Below, piece after piece: positions 47,590 to 48,860 of a DNA stretch of 48,860 bases. The DNA is from a virus, in IMG/VR virus record IMGVR_UViG_3300009553_000252, positions 1 through 48,860 of that record. The stretch is one strand, 5' to 3'. The notes under the pieces were generated by a model. It worked only from the letters and a program-made list of their open reading frames with translations. It was not told where the DNA came from and did no database searches. The stretch's first letter is position 1; every line of letters starts with the position of its first letter. The position numbers and the translations under genes are program-made.

Positions 47590-48504
47590 ATGGCGTTGAG
47601 AGGTAACATTTTTGTCACTGGCGGCACCGGCACATTGGCTTGTGCGCTCCTTCGTGCTGCCGCAGCAGAGAAATGGGATGCCGAGTTCACTATGTATTCG
47701 CGGAGTGAGCTACGGCAGGCGCAACTGAAGGCTAAATTCCCATATGTTCGCACCGTCTTGGGGGATATACGGGACTATGATCGGCTCTCGGCTGCAATTG
47801 CAGGACACACCATGGTATTGCATTTCGCGGCGATGAAGCGCATCCCAGAGTGCGAACAATTCCCAAGTGAGTGTATCGCTACAAACGTGCTAGGAAGTCA
47901 GAATGTGGTGCGCGCGTGTATCGCTAATCGCGTGCAAAGATGCATTGCTACGAGTACCGATAAAGCGTGCCGAAGCGTGACATGCTACGGGGCTTCCAAA
48001 AAAATCATGGAGTCGTTGTTTACTGCGCAGCCCGAAGGCTCAACCATCTTCGCGCTCTGTCGGTACGGGAACGTGGTCGCCAGCAACGGCTCGGTCATCC
48101 CCCTGTGGCGGCAGCAGGCGAAGCACGGCGGCCCGCTCACGGTCACGTGCGCAACGGCCACGCGCTTCTGGATGGGCGAGCGAGATGCGGTCAACATCAT
48201 TCAGCAGGCGGCGGGCGCGGCGCACGGCACCATCACGGTACCGAAGATGCGCTCCCTCACGCTCGAAGAACTGGCGCACATCATTGCGCCGGGGGCTGAA
48301 CTGAAGGAGATTGGCTTCAGGAGTATCGAGAAGTTGCACGAGGACTTGGTCAGCACGGACGAACTGTCCAGCGACGCGGGCGATGTGTTCATTCTGGGCC
48401 TTCCGCACAGCACGACCGGCAACCGCTACGCAAGCTACGACGCGCCGCGCCTGCTGCCGGCGGCGTTCCGCGCGATGCTGGCCGAGGCCGAGGCGCACGA
48501 GTAG
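47590..48504 (+). CDS. PseB/CapD-like NDP-sugar 4,6-dehydratase or epimerase
   Basis: 304 residues of the extended short-chain dehydrogenase (SDR) family. The NAD(P)-binding VTGGTGTLA is at 9-17, GDIRD at 58-62, STDKA at 122-126, and the catalytic YGASK (Tyr133, Lys137) follows. CRYGNVVASNGSVIPLWRQQ and the TRFWM segment match the polysaccharide biosynthesis group (PseB, CapD, FlaA1), which makes 4-keto-6-deoxy sugars from UDP-GlcNAc. At this size it is the short cytoplasmic type. It is the first gene of the glycan cassette. Confidence 0.85.
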   Translation: MALRGNIFVTGGTGTLACALLRAAAAEKWDAEFTMYSRSELRQAQLKAKFPYVRTVLGDIRDYDRLSAAIAGHTMVLHFAAMKRIPECEQFPSECIATNVLGSQNVVRACIANRVQRCIATSTDKACRSVTCYGASKKIMESLFTAQPEGSTIFALCRYGNVVASNGSVIPLWRQQAKHGGPLTVTCATATRFWMGERDAVNIIQQAAGAAHGTITVPKMRSLTLEELAHIIAPGAELKEIGFRSIEKLHEDLVSTDELSSDAGDVFILGLPHSTTGNRYASYDAPRLLPAAFRAMLAEAEAHE

Positions 48505-48860
48505 ATGGAGACCATCACGATCATCCTGCAGACATACAAGCGCACCGAGTACGCGCTGCGCACGATAGAAGCGGCGCGTGAACTGCTGCACTATCAGGGA
48601 GATCTTGAGTGGTACATCGCGGACGATGGCTCGCCTACCCCGCACTGGCATTCTGTGATTGACGCGTGCGACCATCCCGCTGGCCACAGTATGCGGCGCG
48701 GGTACGGCGGCAACGCCAACGCAGCCTGGGACGCGGCCGACCAGATCGGCGCATTGTCCTTCTGGCTTGAAGATGACTTCATGCTGCAAGAGCCTTTGGA
48801 TCTCACGCCGCACGCCTACGCGCTGATGGATAGCGCGGCACTGGGGATGATACGCCTGGG
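48505..48860 (+). CDS. GT2 glycosyltransferase, cut by the window end
   Basis: 118 residues are visible, starting at the ATG directly after the dehydratase stop. TITIILQTYKRTEYAL is the GT2 N-terminal strand, IADDGSPTP is the nucleotide-binding Asp pair, and EDDF (near residue 91) is the metal-binding DxD-like motif. The frame is open at the window end. The first bases of the window do not continue it in a recognisable way, so some sequence is missing between the ends. Confidence 0.8.
   Translation, partial: METITIILQTYKRTEYALRTIEAARELLHYQGDLEWYIADDGSPTPHWHSVIDACDHPAGHSMRRGYGGNANAAWDAADQIGALSFWLEDDFMLQEPLDLTPHAYALMDSAALGMIRL

Overview
The window is most of the genome of a temperate, long-tailed (siphovirus-like) bacteriophage or prophage, GC-rich (roughly 60 percent by eye). 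Evidence for a phage is a complete structural set: terminase, portal, MuF-like protein, protease/scaffold, major capsid protein, tail tube, tape measure, Dit-like and Gp37-like baseplate proteins. A tyrosine integrase, an excisionase-like gene and two phage-type HTH regulators make it temperate. No rRNA, tRNA or CRISPR was seen. The host cannot be fixed from sequence. Promoters are sigma70-like and Shine-Dalgarno (SD) sites are strong; a Gram-positive or Chloroflexota-like host is only a guess.

Layout. (1) 1-3.7 kb and 47.6-48.9 kb: a glycan cassette (PseB/CapD-like NDP-sugar dehydratase, three glycosyltransferase domains, a partial fourth, a GHMP sugar kinase) embedded between the major capsid gene and the neck/tail genes. 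Both window ends fall inside it, so the window is probably one cut of a circular or longer sequence. (2) 3.7-18.7 kb: receptor-binding or appendage proteins, a secreted protein, neck protein, tail tube, tail chaperones, tape measure, Dit, Gp37-like hub and small tail fibres, all on plus. (3) 18.7-21.2 kb: a minus-strand cargo operon of seven small, mostly membrane or unknown proteins. (4) 21.2-22.1 kb: a short structured transcript candidate and a GIY-YIG type endonuclease flanked by direct repeats. (5) 22.1-31.0 kb: minus-strand early region with a DnaJ-zinc-finger/HTH pair on its own promoter, then the replication operon (SSB-like protein, SWIM protein, primase-helicase with internal iterons, DNA adenine methylase, excisionase, integrase). 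(6) 31.0-34.2 kb: two divergent promoter regions, each with a plus-strand HTH regulator facing a minus-strand operon. (7) 34.2-42.5 kb: late operon starting with lysis genes (amidase, small membrane proteins, RlpA-like protein, holin candidate), then terminase, portal, MuF-like and gp10-like genes. (8) 42.6-46.6 kb: protease-scaffold and capsid.

How it works together. The HTH regulators probably decide lysogeny at the two divergent regions. The minus operon from 30.97 kb replicates the DNA, with a probable iteron origin inside the primase-helicase gene. Late expression appears to begin at promoters followed within 60-135 bp by intrinsic terminators (34.2 and 42.5 kb), an arrangement like lambda pR'-tR' that would need antitermination. 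Three free-standing homing-type endonucleases sit in gaps, each with its own extended -10 promoter. At four loci one reading frame encodes a long product and, from a strong internal SD, a shorter in-frame C-terminal product.
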